Origin: VRUE01 sp963703335
Lineage (GTDB): Bacteria > Actinomycetota > Thermoleophilia > Solirubrobacterales > 70-9
NCBI GenBank assembly: GCA_963703335.1
Contig: OY969812.1
Span: forward strand, 434,001 to 498,000
Reading direction: 5' to 3'
DNA: 64,000 nucleotides
In this document: positions 24,005 to 31,695 of the stretch, one piece after another
How the letters are laid out: every line of letters begins with the position of its first letter
Numbering within the stretch: the stretch's first letter is position 1
The notes under the pieces: generated by a model
Databases searched by the model: none
What the model saw: the letters and a program-made list of their open reading frames with translations, nothing else
What the model was told of the DNA's origin: nothing
Program-made: the position numbers and the translations under genes

Positions 24005-24439
24005 CTACTGAGAGATGGCGACGCGGCGATTCGCGTCCCAGTTGCGCAGCACGTCTTGACGTACTTCCGCAGCGAGACCGCCCGTGCCCCAGGCGGATCG
24101 CTCCACGGCTCGCAGCGTCAGCCAGGCGAAGCTGTTGCCCCGCAAGCGCTTACGGATCACCCGGTAGCCATAGAGCCCACGGTCAGCGCCATAGTTGAGC
24201 GTCTTCGCGCTTGCTTCAACACCCTGAAGGAACGAGCGGTAGTTCTTCACGCCGACTGAGTTGAAATCGGTCGCACCCTCCATGTCCTGGGTGGTGTTCA
24301 ACGGGTTGAACTTGCCGGCGATTCCCTCCGCTCGCTGCCAGGCAACCAGAGCGACGAGGTTGCGCTTCGTTGTCCGCGCTCCAACCTTCGGTAGAAGCGC
24401 CCGAGCGAAATCCTCGCGGGTGTAAACACGCTCGCTCAT
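24005..24439 (-). CDS. Endolysin-type muramidase/glucosaminidase domain
   Basis: 144 residues. LVALVAWQRAEGIAGKFNPLNTTQDMEGATDFNS is the signature of an actinophage lysin domain in which the Glu of the RAEG stretch is the likely catalytic acid. SVGVKNYRSFLQGVEASAKTL completes it. A glycan-cleaving partner of the peptidase next door; the ATGA overlap couples the two. Confidence 0.65.
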   Translation of the reverse strand: MSERVYTREDFARALLPKVGARTTKRNLVALVAWQRAEGIAGKFNPLNTTQDMEGATDFNSVGVKNYRSFLQGVEASAKTLNYGADRGLYGYRVIRKRLRGNSFAWLTLRAVERSAWGTGGLAAEVRQDVLRNWDANRRVAISQ

Positions 24440-25068
24440 TTGCCCCTCCCTCGCTTCGCGTATTGCCTACGAAACACGCCGTTGATCCGCGCCGCAGTTC
24501 GAGGCCCGATCTCCCCATCGACCTTCAGCTTGTAGGCCTTTTGGAAAGTCCGGACCGAATCAACGACCTCGTCCTTGAACTTCCAGTGCTGGCGAGCCAG
24601 GTAGGGCTTGCCGGTCCGCTTGCGTATAAAGGCCAGTCGGCGGGTGTATTTGACGACCCGCGGGCCCCGCATCCCATGGCGCAACGTCTTGAAGGTGGGG
24701 AAATCGACGCCGCCGACGAAGTTGACGTGCCACCACTCGCTCATTGCTTCGGTCTTCTTCCAGCCGTACTTGGCACCGTGCTCGTCGAGCCAATCCCGCA
24801 TCCAGGGTTCGGCAAGGTCAACGGCGATGCCAAGCCCGTGGTTGCTCGTCCCCGGAATCGCGGCGAGATTCCCCTTGCCTTCCTGGTAGAGCCGGTAGAG
24901 GTAGACCTGCTCCTCGTAGGTCCGGTAGCTGGACATCGAGCCTGTGGGTCGAAGGCCCGCATCGGCAGGGCCGCCAGGGGCATTCCACGCAGCGGCTGCA
25001 TCCTTTCGCAGCTCGCCACCTGGGATCGGCGATAGGTCGGAGGTTGGCAGGCGACCGTTAGAGGCCAT
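24436..25068 (-). CDS. M15-type endolysin peptidase with peptidoglycan-binding domain
   Basis: 210 residues. SNHGLGIAVDLAEPW and EWWHVNF give the SxHxxGxAxD and HxH zinc site of M15 (VanY/L-Ala-D-Glu) peptidases (about 75-120). Residues about 130-200 (LRHGMRGPRVVKYTRRL...VRTFQKAYKLKVDGEIGPRT) form a PG_binding_1 domain. No signal peptide, so export needs a holin. Confidence 0.8.
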   Translation of the reverse strand: MASNGRLPTSDLSPIPGGELRKDAAAAWNAPGGPADAGLRPTGSMSSYRTYEEQVYLYRLYQEGKGNLAAIPGTSNHGLGIAVDLAEPWMRDWLDEHGAKYGWKKTEAMSEWWHVNFVGGVDFPTFKTLRHGMRGPRVVKYTRRLAFIRKRTGKPYLARQHWKFKDEVVDSVRTFQKAYKLKVDGEIGPRTAARINGVFRRQYAKRGRGK

Positions 25069-25121
25069 CTGGCCCCTCCTTTCACGTATGGAAGCCGCTC
25101 AAGGCGGCGAGGAATCAGCAG

Positions 25122-25799
25122 TTAGGGGAGATGCACAGGAAGCTCGACGTCGCTCTTGACACAAGCGCTCACGGCGAGTTCGATGCAGACGTCGAGGCCG
25201 TGTTCGGCAGAAGCGGCGCTACCGGAGTTGCCCGGTTGCGAAGGGGGCGGCGGAGGGCTTTCAGCCGGCGGAACTATTGGTGGCGAAGACGGAGGGGGCG
25301 GTGAAGAAGAAGGGTGCCTCGAGGGATGGTGGCTCCCGCCCGAAGTGCCCTTGCTGTGACCAGAATCGACGCCGCCGGTGGAGCCTCCCACGTGTTCGTC
25401 TGCAGGAGCTGAGGTCGGTCCGCCGTCGCCGTCCAGGTCCAAATCTTGGATTGATTTGGACCTGATTTGGAAGTCGCGGTTCCGCTTGCGCCGCAGGTCG
25501 ACGTAATCCTTGGGGCAGGCGCGACCCCGGGTCCGCGTAACCCGCTGGTATCCGATGCAGGGGTTGCGGATCGGCTCTGCTCGAGCGACGTCTTCCCGGA
25601 TCGCGGCGCACGCAGCGCTCGCCGGATCCTTCGTGCAAGCCGTCTTCGCCACAAAGGTCTGCTGCGAGTAGATGCTCAGGCCGACCACCCCGAGCACGGC
25701 AACACCGCTGAGACCGCCGGCGACCAGCAGGCCCGTTACCGGGTTGCGCTCCAACCAGCCGTAGCCTTTGTTGACCCGGTCTTGAATTCGCTGCTTCAC
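25122..25799 (-). CDS. Membrane-anchored Pro/Ser-rich protein (spanin-like?)
   Basis: 225 residues from GTG 25799, which overlaps the stop of a micro-ORF (GTGA); a longer frame from 25874 is less likely. One membrane helix (about 20-45) is followed by a Cys-containing external domain and a long Ser/Pro linker (SSSPPPPSSPP). Its place beside the lysins suggests an envelope role. Confidence 0.5.
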   Translation of the reverse strand: MKQRIQDRVNKGYGWLERNPVTGLLVAGGLSGVAVLGVVGLSIYSQQTFVAKTACTKDPASAACAAIREDVARAEPIRNPCIGYQRVTRTRGRACPKDYVDLRRKRNRDFQIRSKSIQDLDLDGDGGPTSAPADEHVGGSTGGVDSGHSKGTSGGSHHPSRHPSSSPPPPSSPPIVPPAESPPPPPSQPGNSGSAASAEHGLDVCIELAVSACVKSDVELPVHLP

Positions 25800-25879
25800 G
25801 TCCAAAACCACGCAATCGCTATAGAGAAGCCCATCGCCGTAAAGGCCCAGGTAGCTGGCCTCCCATAGGGCCACATCAT
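25796..25879 (-). CDS. 27-residue membrane micro-protein
   Basis: ATG 25879 overlaps the stop of the holin-like gene (ATGA) and its TGA overlaps the next GTG. It reads MMWPYGRPATW then a hydrophobic AFTAMGFSIAIAWFW helix. The coupling at both ends suggests it is real. Confidence 0.4.
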   Translation of the reverse strand: MMWPYGRPATWAFTAMGFSIAIAWFWT

Positions 25880-26070
25880 CGGAACGGGAGGAAGTTGTCG
25901 ACGGCCTGGCCCGCCCAGAACAGCGCCAAGATCACTAGCGCTCCCAGCAGGCCGGTATCGATCGATCCCGACTTGAGCTGGTCTTGGATTGCCAGCCCCA
26001 AGAGGACTGCCGTGATGACGATCGCCAGCCACGGCCGAGGCGAGGGCTTCGGTTCTGCCTTTCTGGTCAA
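25876..26070 (-). CDS. Two-helix membrane protein, holin-like
   Basis: 64 residues with two hydrophobic helices (about 15-27 and 39-56), a short loop and a basic N-terminus. First gene of the leftward lysis cluster. Confidence 0.5.
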   Translation of the reverse strand: MTRKAEPKPSPRPWLAIVITAVLLGLAIQDQLKSGSIDTGLLGALVILALFWAGQAVDNFLPFR

Positions 26071-26121
26071 TCAACGGTCCTCACTTTGGGGTTGGGGTTT
26101 GTAGGAAACGTCGTATCGGCC

Positions 26122-26138
26122 ACTTACACTTCGTAAGT
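26122..26138. promoter_or_regulatory. Inverted repeat between divergent transcription units
   Basis: ACTTAC-ACTTC-GTAAGT lies between the leftward lysis cluster and the rightward gene at 26151. Operator is inferred. Confidence 0.4.
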
Positions 26139-26150
26139 AAGTGACGCCAT

Positions 26151-26342
26151 ATGACCCGCAGAGACATAAGCCGTGAGCGCTGGCTCCTGCTCCATGACCT
26201 CAGGTCGCAGCTTCCCCATGCCAAAAGGCTGAGGGGGCACACCGAACGCGCCATCCGGCAGATCGAGTTGGAACTTGCCGGCGGGCGAGACGTTGCTGGT
26301 AGAGCAGCGAGTGAGGAGCCCAAGCGCGGACTGAAGGTTTAG
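26151..26342 (+). CDS. Small basic helical protein
   Basis: 63 residues, almost all charged helix (SRERWLLLHDLRSQLPHAKRLRG). No Shine-Dalgarno site upstream, so a leaderless start is possible. First gene of the rightward island. Confidence 0.4.
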   Translation: MTRRDISRERWLLLHDLRSQLPHAKRLRGHTERAIRQIELELAGGRDVAGRAASEEPKRGLKV

Positions 26343-26424
26343 CGCTCAGCAGAAGGTCGGCGACTACTCCAGCGTTGTCCAGCTAAAGTCTCCGCGTCTC
26401 TGTCTAGGAATAGGAGGAGTTCTG

Positions 26425-26781
26425 ATGGGCTTGCGAGACATCTTGGCCGTCCCCAGCGATGACGAGCCGCAGAATGGTCCCGACGAAATCAGTCCGTACG
26501 CGGGCGAGCGGGCGCAGGTAGCTCGCGAGCGCCGAGAGCGCGCCACCGGCAAGGCCAACCGCTTGGCGGTGACCGCCCTGATCTGCGCCGCCGCGATCCC
26601 GTTCCTCTTGGTCGCCGGAATCCTCGGGGCAGTCTTCGGCTTCGTCGCTCTGGACGAAATTGAGGAATCAGAAGGCAAGGAACGAGGTCAGGCCATAGCG
26701 CAGTGGGCGATCGGCCTTGGCTTTGTCAACATCGTCCTGTCCTGCGCCGTTATCGCGTGGCTTGTGGCGGTGCTGGTTTGA
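26425..26781 (+). CDS. DUF4190-like membrane protein
   Basis: 118 residues, ATG behind GGAGGAG. An acidic N-terminus is followed by ANRLAVTALICAAAIPFLLVAGILGAVFGFVAL, a charged loop and a second membrane segment, the pattern of actinobacterial DUF4190 proteins, which are usually chromosomal. Part of the rightward island, so probably a lysogeny-expressed cargo gene. Confidence 0.6.
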   Translation: MGLRDILAVPSDDEPQNGPDEISPYAGERAQVARERRERATGKANRLAVTALICAAAIPFLLVAGILGAVFGFVALDEIEESEGKERGQAIAQWAIGLGFVNIVLSCAVIAWLVAVLV

Positions 26782-26942
26782 TTCGAGCAGCGACTATCGC
26801 GCTCGCCCTTGTCTTCGCAGTCGGCCCCGCAGCAAAGTCGGAGGCAGTCCCCTGCGGCGCCGATTTACGCCATCGCTGCCTCCTCCGTCCGCACCTATTC
26901 CTGACGGGTGCGCACACCTATGTCAGGGGCATTCGCTGCTGA
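26778..26942 (+). CDS. Small secreted Cys-containing peptide
   Basis: 54 residues from TTG 26778 overlapping the previous stop. A signal-peptide-like start (RAATIALALVFAVGPAAKSEA) precedes a short region with three Cys residues. Function unknown; the start codon is weak evidence. Confidence 0.4.
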   Translation: MIRAATIALALVFAVGPAAKSEAVPCGADLRHRCLLRPHLFLTGAHTYVRGIRC

Positions 26943-27103
26943 CGGATGCTGTCGTGGTTGCTCCTCGTGCGAGCGTCCAGGCTGATCATCCGCTCATCCA
27001 GACGCTCGAGCGATAGAGCCTCCATCATTCGCCTCCGTTCTGCGGGGTCAATCGAGGGGGTCATCGGTCTCCGTGGGGTTGGAGTTGGGTACGATGCGCG
27101 GCC

Positions 27104-27721
27104 GTGAGACGCCGAGCGGCAATGCTCCTTACGTTGGTCGGGCTGACGTGCCTGGCTTGGCCGACCTTCGCCGCTGCCGATAAATCGGACTGCGAATCAC
27201 TCGAAAGCGCTCTGCGTTTCGCGGCCGAAGACTTCGGCTGGACGACCGAACAGGTCGACGCCTATGTCCAAAACGGCGCTGCTTCGTGCTGGGAAGAAGT
27301 GAAAGCCGAAGAAGCAGCCCAAGCCGCGCAGGACGCAGAAGTTCGAGCGGCACAGGAAAAGGAAGCCGAAGAAGCAGCGACGAAGCAGGCCCAGGAACGT
27401 AAGGAAGCTCGGGAAGCCCACGCAATCGAACGAGAAGAAGTTCGCGAAGCTCGCCGCCGCCAGAGGGAATGGGCGCACAAGCCAACTGTGACCAAGCCCA
27501 CCGCCGAAGAATTCGCTAAGCGGCTCATGCGCAAGACCAGCTACTCAATATGGGAAGTTGATTGCGATGGCGGGCGTCTCAACCGTACGCACTGGAGCTG
27601 CAAGGTCTCGATCTTCTACCACTGCCTTCGTGGCCGCATCCAGATCTTCGGTGAGGGATACAAAGACGGGCGCCGCTGGTTCGGTGCTCGTGGCGGCAAG
27701 CTCCGGCAGTGCCAAATCTGA
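27104..27721 (+). CDS. Secreted coiled-coil protein
   Basis: 205 residues, GTG start. Signal peptide about 1-25 (AMLLTLVGLTCLAWPTFAAA), long Glu/Ala/Arg coiled coil (about 65-125), and a C-terminal domain with four Cys (VDCDGG, WSCKV, YHCLRG, RQCQI). Family unknown; extracellular. The 160 bases before it show no gene. Confidence 0.55.
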   Translation: MRRRAAMLLTLVGLTCLAWPTFAAADKSDCESLESALRFAAEDFGWTTEQVDAYVQNGAASCWEEVKAEEAAQAAQDAEVRAAQEKEAEEAATKQAQERKEAREAHAIEREEVREARRRQREWAHKPTVTKPTAEEFAKRLMRKTSYSIWEVDCDGGRLNRTHWSCKVSIFYHCLRGRIQIFGEGYKDGRRWFGARGGKLRQCQI

Positions 27722-27755
27722 GCAGCGCGCTATGCTCTGCATCGTTCAAGCAAAT

Positions 27756-27785
27756 GCCCCGGCAGCGCTAGAGACGCCCCGGGGC
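27756..27785 (+). terminator. GC-rich terminator hairpin
   Basis: GCCCCGG (27756-27762) pairs with CCGGGGC (27779-27785) between two rightward secreted-protein genes. No U-tract. Confidence 0.4.
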
Positions 27786-27808
27786 CGACACCGAAGGAGT
27801 TAGCTTCG

Positions 27809-28348
27809 ATGCCTAAGCGAATTTACAGGGTGCCTCTGCTGGCTGTTGTGGCGTTGGCTCTTCCAGCGTTAGCTTCCTTAGCGGCGCCATTTACTCCGGC
27901 GCTTGAAGCCGACTATGCCTTTGCTGCTGAATGGTGGGGCGCAACTCCCACTGGCTGCACGAGCATTGACCGCGAGGTCGTCCCATCGACAGTACTGCCC
28001 GATGCGCGAGGAGAAGCGACGGTCCCCGACCTGAACGCCGAACCCGTTCCTTGCGAAATGTGGATTGTTTCTGGCGCCTCATCGGCGTGTATCCGCCGCG
28101 AAATCGTCGTCCATGAGTACGGACACCTGCTGGGCCACCACCACAGCGAAAGCCCAGAAAGCATTATGTATTCCGAAAACACGCCAGGTTTCATATGCCG
28201 ACAGGAACGCGCAGCCGAATTTCATAACGCGCTGCGACGCGAACAAGACCGATGCCGCAGACTTCGCCAGAGCCACCATCGTCAGGAATGCTGGGAAGGC
28301 GTCCGAGAAGAACGGGCGGCATATGCGAACTTGCTTGCGACGCTCTAG
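27809..28348 (+). CDS. Secreted matrixin-like zinc metalloprotease
   Basis: 179 residues. Signal peptide about 1-27, then VVHEYGHLLGHHHSESPESIMYS, the HExxHxxGxxH zinc site and the Met-turn of metzincins. Six or more Cys residues fit an exported protein. The acidic/Arg-rich C-terminus is unassigned. Unusual phage cargo; a role in altering the host surface or environment during lysogeny is inferred. Confidence 0.75.
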   Translation: MPKRIYRVPLLAVVALALPALASLAAPFTPALEADYAFAAEWWGATPTGCTSIDREVVPSTVLPDARGEATVPDLNAEPVPCEMWIVSGASSACIRREIVVHEYGHLLGHHHSESPESIMYSENTPGFICRQERAAEFHNALRREQDRCRRLRQSHHRQECWEGVREERAAYANLLATL

Positions 28349-29263
28349 CTAGCCGATCACGCCGACTTTCAGGCGGCGAAGCTTTGCTGAGACGGAGCCT
28401 TCCAGGGCCTTGAATCGGATCGATACGTTGTAGGTGCCGGCAGTGATATTGGGGATCATGCAAAAGCCGCCATAGGGCGCACTTTTAGGAAGTTCCTTGT
28501 CTACGCCGTTCACCTCGAGATGAAGCCCAGCTTCACTTGTCTCATTGAAGAGGTAAGAGGCACCGCCCGTCGTGGTCCAGTCAGACCCTGTGGTGTAGAC
28601 ATTGGTACCGAACGTGCTGAGGAGTCCTCCCTGGAAAGTCATCAGTCGATCTCCTACGTTGCCGCTCGCGGAGCCCCCGATCGCTGCCGAGGTGACGAAG
28701 TCGACTGCGGTGCTGCGGCCGATTTTAAGCTGGTTGTTTCCAATGAAGATCGCCGCTCGGCCCTTGTTCAGTTTGGTGTTTTCCCAGAGGGCGGTGTAGT
28801 CGACCACCAAGATCGCCCCTTCGGGGATCACCACTTCTTTGATTTCGTCGGGGGTGGTCAACGTGCCGTAGGCCGCGTTTTCGCGGGTCTGACTGCCTTC
28901 GATGAAGAGCGGCGTGTACCACTTGATGTAGCCAAGCCCTTTTTCGAGCTTTTCCCGCGTGACCGATTCTTTTTTCGGCACCCGTTCGTCGCTTAGCTTC
29001 GCCACAACAGCATCAGCCAGCATGGATTCGAGAACCTTTTTCGCCCCGATCGTCAGCGTCCCGTCTTCCGCCAGCGTTGCGTCGCCTTTCATCGCTTTGT
29101 AGGCGACGGCCCCGGTGCTCTGCACTATGAGCAGTTGTTTCGCCGCGCCCGTTGGCGGTTTGATCAGGCTGTCGGCGAAGTCCTTGAATGCCTGTGGCCC
29201 GTTCGGCGCCTCTCCTTTTTCTTTGGGCACGCTGACTTCGAGCGAGCCGTATTTTTCAGGCAT
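28349..29263 (-). CDS. Putative tail fibre protein
   Basis: 304 residues. A helical N-terminus resembling fibre-attachment regions (KDFADSLIKPPTGA) is followed by a beta-rich, Gly/Thr-rich body with WENTKLNKGRAAIFIGN. It follows tail protein I, the usual place for a fibre. Confidence 0.55.
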   Translation of the reverse strand: MPEKYGSLEVSVPKEKGEAPNGPQAFKDFADSLIKPPTGAAKQLLIVQSTGAVAYKAMKGDATLAEDGTLTIGAKKVLESMLADAVVAKLSDERVPKKESVTREKLEKGLGYIKWYTPLFIEGSQTRENAAYGTLTTPDEIKEVVIPEGAILVVDYTALWENTKLNKGRAAIFIGNNQLKIGRSTAVDFVTSAAIGGSASGNVGDRLMTFQGGLLSTFGTNVYTTGSDWTTTGGASYLFNETSEAGLHLEVNGVDKELPKSAPYGGFCMIPNITAGTYNVSIRFKALEGSVSAKLRRLKVGVIG

Positions 29264-29275
29264 CGGGTTCTCCTC

Positions 29276-29905
29276 CTATGGTTCGGGCAGCTCGCTCGGC
29301 AGGGTGTCCGCCAAGTCAGCCCAGTCGATGAACGCAGCTTTGACCGCGCTCCAGTCTTTGAAGCTCACTGCGATGTCGGCCCACGAGACGCCGCTGATAG
29401 CTTCGTAGTCGAGCGCCTCCCAAGCAGGCACATTCGCCCGCAGCACCGCTTCGGTGCGGCTCGGTTCAGGCGTCTCACTCGCCAACGTCCGGATGTAGTG
29501 GTGCCCGACTTCAGGGGTCCGCGAGCGGACGATGACCCGTTTCGTCCCGGTCAGGGTCTTCTGCGCCGCGAGCTTGATCGAGGCGAGCTCCCCCCTACGC
29601 CAACCCGTGGGCTGTTTGATCTCAGCCCGTAGGTGCGCCTCGTCCATGTCGGGAGTCGGGATAGCCCCGACCCACTGCGCCAAGTAGGGGAGCCACTGGG
29701 CCGGGACCTCATCGGGATCTAGGGCCAGCGCGAATGGCGCCGGCTGGTCGTCGCGTTCCCGCACCAGGCTGTACACGGGCTCGTAGGGTGCGCAGAGTGC
29801 TTTGATCGCTTCGCGGAGTTGGTAACCAGTGGCTGGGTCATCTTCTTGGTGGAATCCCGTCGCGTCGTAGACGAGTTCCCACAGAAATTCGTTGACTTCG
29901 CTCAT
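29276..29905 (-). CDS. Tail protein I (P2 gpI-like)
   Basis: 209 residues. LDPDEVPAQWLPYLAQWVGA and WRRGELASIKLAAQKTLTGTK match phage tail protein I (PF09684), a baseplate component next to gpJ. Confidence 0.75.
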   Translation of the reverse strand: MSEVNEFLWELVYDATGFHQEDDPATGYQLREAIKALCAPYEPVYSLVRERDDQPAPFALALDPDEVPAQWLPYLAQWVGAIPTPDMDEAHLRAEIKQPTGWRRGELASIKLAAQKTLTGTKRVIVRSRTPEVGHHYIRTLASETPEPSRTEAVLRANVPAWEALDYEAISGVSWADIAVSFKDWSAVKAAFIDWADLADTLPSELPEP

Positions 29906-31062
29906 GCCGAGCTGACCGCGACGCTGCCCGCTTTTGTCAGGGGCGCTACGCCTTCAAGGGTCAGTTCTTCAGATGTCCCGAGAGCACCAGCGCCTTTCGC
30001 CCATTCGAAGGTGACTACTCGCGCCACCCCGCCGAGGCGCTCGATTTCCCCGATGGCTTTGAGGCGATATGCCTTGGTGCGATTCACCCAGCCCGACGAG
30101 CCAGAGTCGCCCGTGGTGGGCAACCCCCAGCGAGCGGGTGAGAACGCTTCGGCCCAGAAGGATTCGATCGCCGCTTTGACGGTGGCGGAGTCAAATCCTT
30201 CTTCAACTTCGAAGACGACTTTGCCTTTGATCGACGTGTAGGTGGGGGAGCCGACGTAGTAGTTGATGCCCGAGAGCAGCTTTGCTTTCTGCCGCGCTTC
30301 GAGGGCTTCCTTTATCGGGGCACTTGAAGCTTCGCCATCGGAGTCGATCGGCACTACTGAGACAGCGAGCGCTTCTTCTTTGCCGTCTTTGATGTTGTAG
30401 GCGGTCAGGCACTTGGCTCGAGCGATGCTCGCTACAGCGCGGGCGTCCGTCTCGAAGTCACGGCCGATGACGAGCGAGAAGGAGAGCGTCTGAAGCTCTT
30501 CGACCAGCCGGTTGAGGTAGGCGTCCTCTTCCTCTTCATCAACGCCGCTGCTGGTTTCTTCGTCGAGTTCGATCGCTTTGACAAAGGCCAGCGAGTCCCG
30601 CAGTACCGGGTCTGCGGAGAGGTCGTTGGCTGCTTCGCCCGGTTCAATTGCTTGCAGCAGGACGGTCGCTTTATCCGCCCCAGGGGCGACAACCTCATCG
30701 CCGACCGTCACGAAGCCGAATACCTGATCTCCCGAAGCTTCGATCGTGACCTGCGTCCCACTCGGGATCGTGTAGCCAGCTTTGTCGACCATGGTCCAGG
30801 TGCTCTCCGCCGTGGCAGGGGCAGCCTGAATCGGCGGCACGGCGACGAGCGATTCTCCGAAGCGCTTGAAGGCGGCACGCGACATCTCGCTCGCCTGCCC
30901 GACCACCGTGGCGCCGATCCGCGACCACGCCTTAGCCAGCCACACAAGCAGCCCACCTTTGGCCGGCGACCAGCCTTCGAAGGCCGCTTCGAGTAGTTCG
31001 TAGGTTTCCTCCTCGAAGGCGCCAGCGCTCGCTTCGTTTTCAATGGCGACGAATTCCGACAC
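29902..31062 (-). CDS. Baseplate J-like protein
   Basis: 386 residues. TIPSGTQVTIEASGDQVFGF, GEAANDLSADPVL, and DEEEEDAYLNRLVEEL...ARAVASIARAK fit baseplate assembly protein J (PF04865), which forms the wedge and triggers contraction. It overlaps gpI by 4 bases. Confidence 0.85.
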   Translation of the reverse strand: MSEFVAIENEASAGAFEEETYELLEAAFEGWSPAKGGLLVWLAKAWSRIGATVVGQASEMSRAAFKRFGESLVAVPPIQAAPATAESTWTMVDKAGYTIPSGTQVTIEASGDQVFGFVTVGDEVVAPGADKATVLLQAIEPGEAANDLSADPVLRDSLAFVKAIELDEETSSGVDEEEEDAYLNRLVEELQTLSFSLVIGRDFETDARAVASIARAKCLTAYNIKDGKEEALAVSVVPIDSDGEASSAPIKEALEARQKAKLLSGINYYVGSPTYTSIKGKVVFEVEEGFDSATVKAAIESFWAEAFSPARWGLPTTGDSGSSGWVNRTKAYRLKAIGEIERLGGVARVVTFEWAKGAGALGTSEELTLEGVAPLTKAGSVAVSSA

Positions 31063-31065
31063 GCC

Positions 31066-31371
31066 TTAGCCCCCTTGGACCTCGATAACGACTTGGCGCA
31101 CCAAGCCTTCGATTACTTCTGTGCCTAGCGCCGAAGCGCGCGGCTCATCCCGTTCGACCGCCCGCAGATAGGCGTCTGGGACGGGATGGCGTGGGTGGCG
31201 CTTGAAGACCTGACTCGGCGCTCCGAATTCCGGTTCGTCCATTCGGGAGCCGAAGCGGGTGCGGAGCGAGGCCAGCACGCAGGCCTTGATCTCCTCAAGG
31301 CTGTCCTGGTCGACGGTCGCCACCTCACCGCCTTCCACGCGAAATGGATGCGCCAACTGGGGAGCAGGCAA
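31066..31371 (-). CDS. Baseplate wedge protein gpW/gp25-like
   Basis: 101 residues. EEIKACVLASLRTRFGSRMDEPEFGAPSQVF is the gpW/gp25 core (PF04965). Position between the hub region and gpJ is canonical. Confidence 0.8.
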   Translation of the reverse strand: MPAPQLAHPFRVEGGEVATVDQDSLEEIKACVLASLRTRFGSRMDEPEFGAPSQVFKRHPRHPVPDAYLRAVERDEPRASALGTEVIEGLVRQVVIEVQGG

Positions 31372-31398
31372 AGGAGACTCCTTCGTTCAGAGAGGGCG

Positions 31399-31695
31399 CT
31401 ACGGAAGTGGAACGTCAGGAACTTCGGCTGCCGGTTCCCAGCTGAGAATCACCGGGGGGCCGCCCTGCGGGAAGCAGACGGTCGCGCTGTCCCCCTTCTT
31501 GGGGTAGAAGAACCCGTCAGGGGTCACAATCGGCGGCCAGTTGAGTGGTCCGGTTGCGAGCAACTCACCTTCAGCCGGGATCGTGCAGCGGACGGGCTGG
31601 CGGGCTTCGGTGGCGTCGTCCAGGATCTCGCCAGCGCGGACCTGGGCGTCGGGGACGCTGACGGCGCTCGGGGCAAGTTGGCCAGGGCTTGGCAT
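31399..31695 (-). CDS. Baseplate spike/OB-fold-type protein
   Basis: 98 residues, beta-rich, with PKKGDSATVCFPQGGPPVIL as in phage baseplate OB-fold proteins. Its place between gp25-like and hub genes suggests a gpV/PAAR-spike analogue. Start overlaps the hub gene stop. Confidence 0.55.
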   Translation of the reverse strand: MPSPGQLAPSAVSVPDAQVRAGEILDDATEARQPVRCTIPAEGELLATGPLNWPPIVTPDGFFYPKKGDSATVCFPQGGPPVILSWEPAAEVPDVPLP

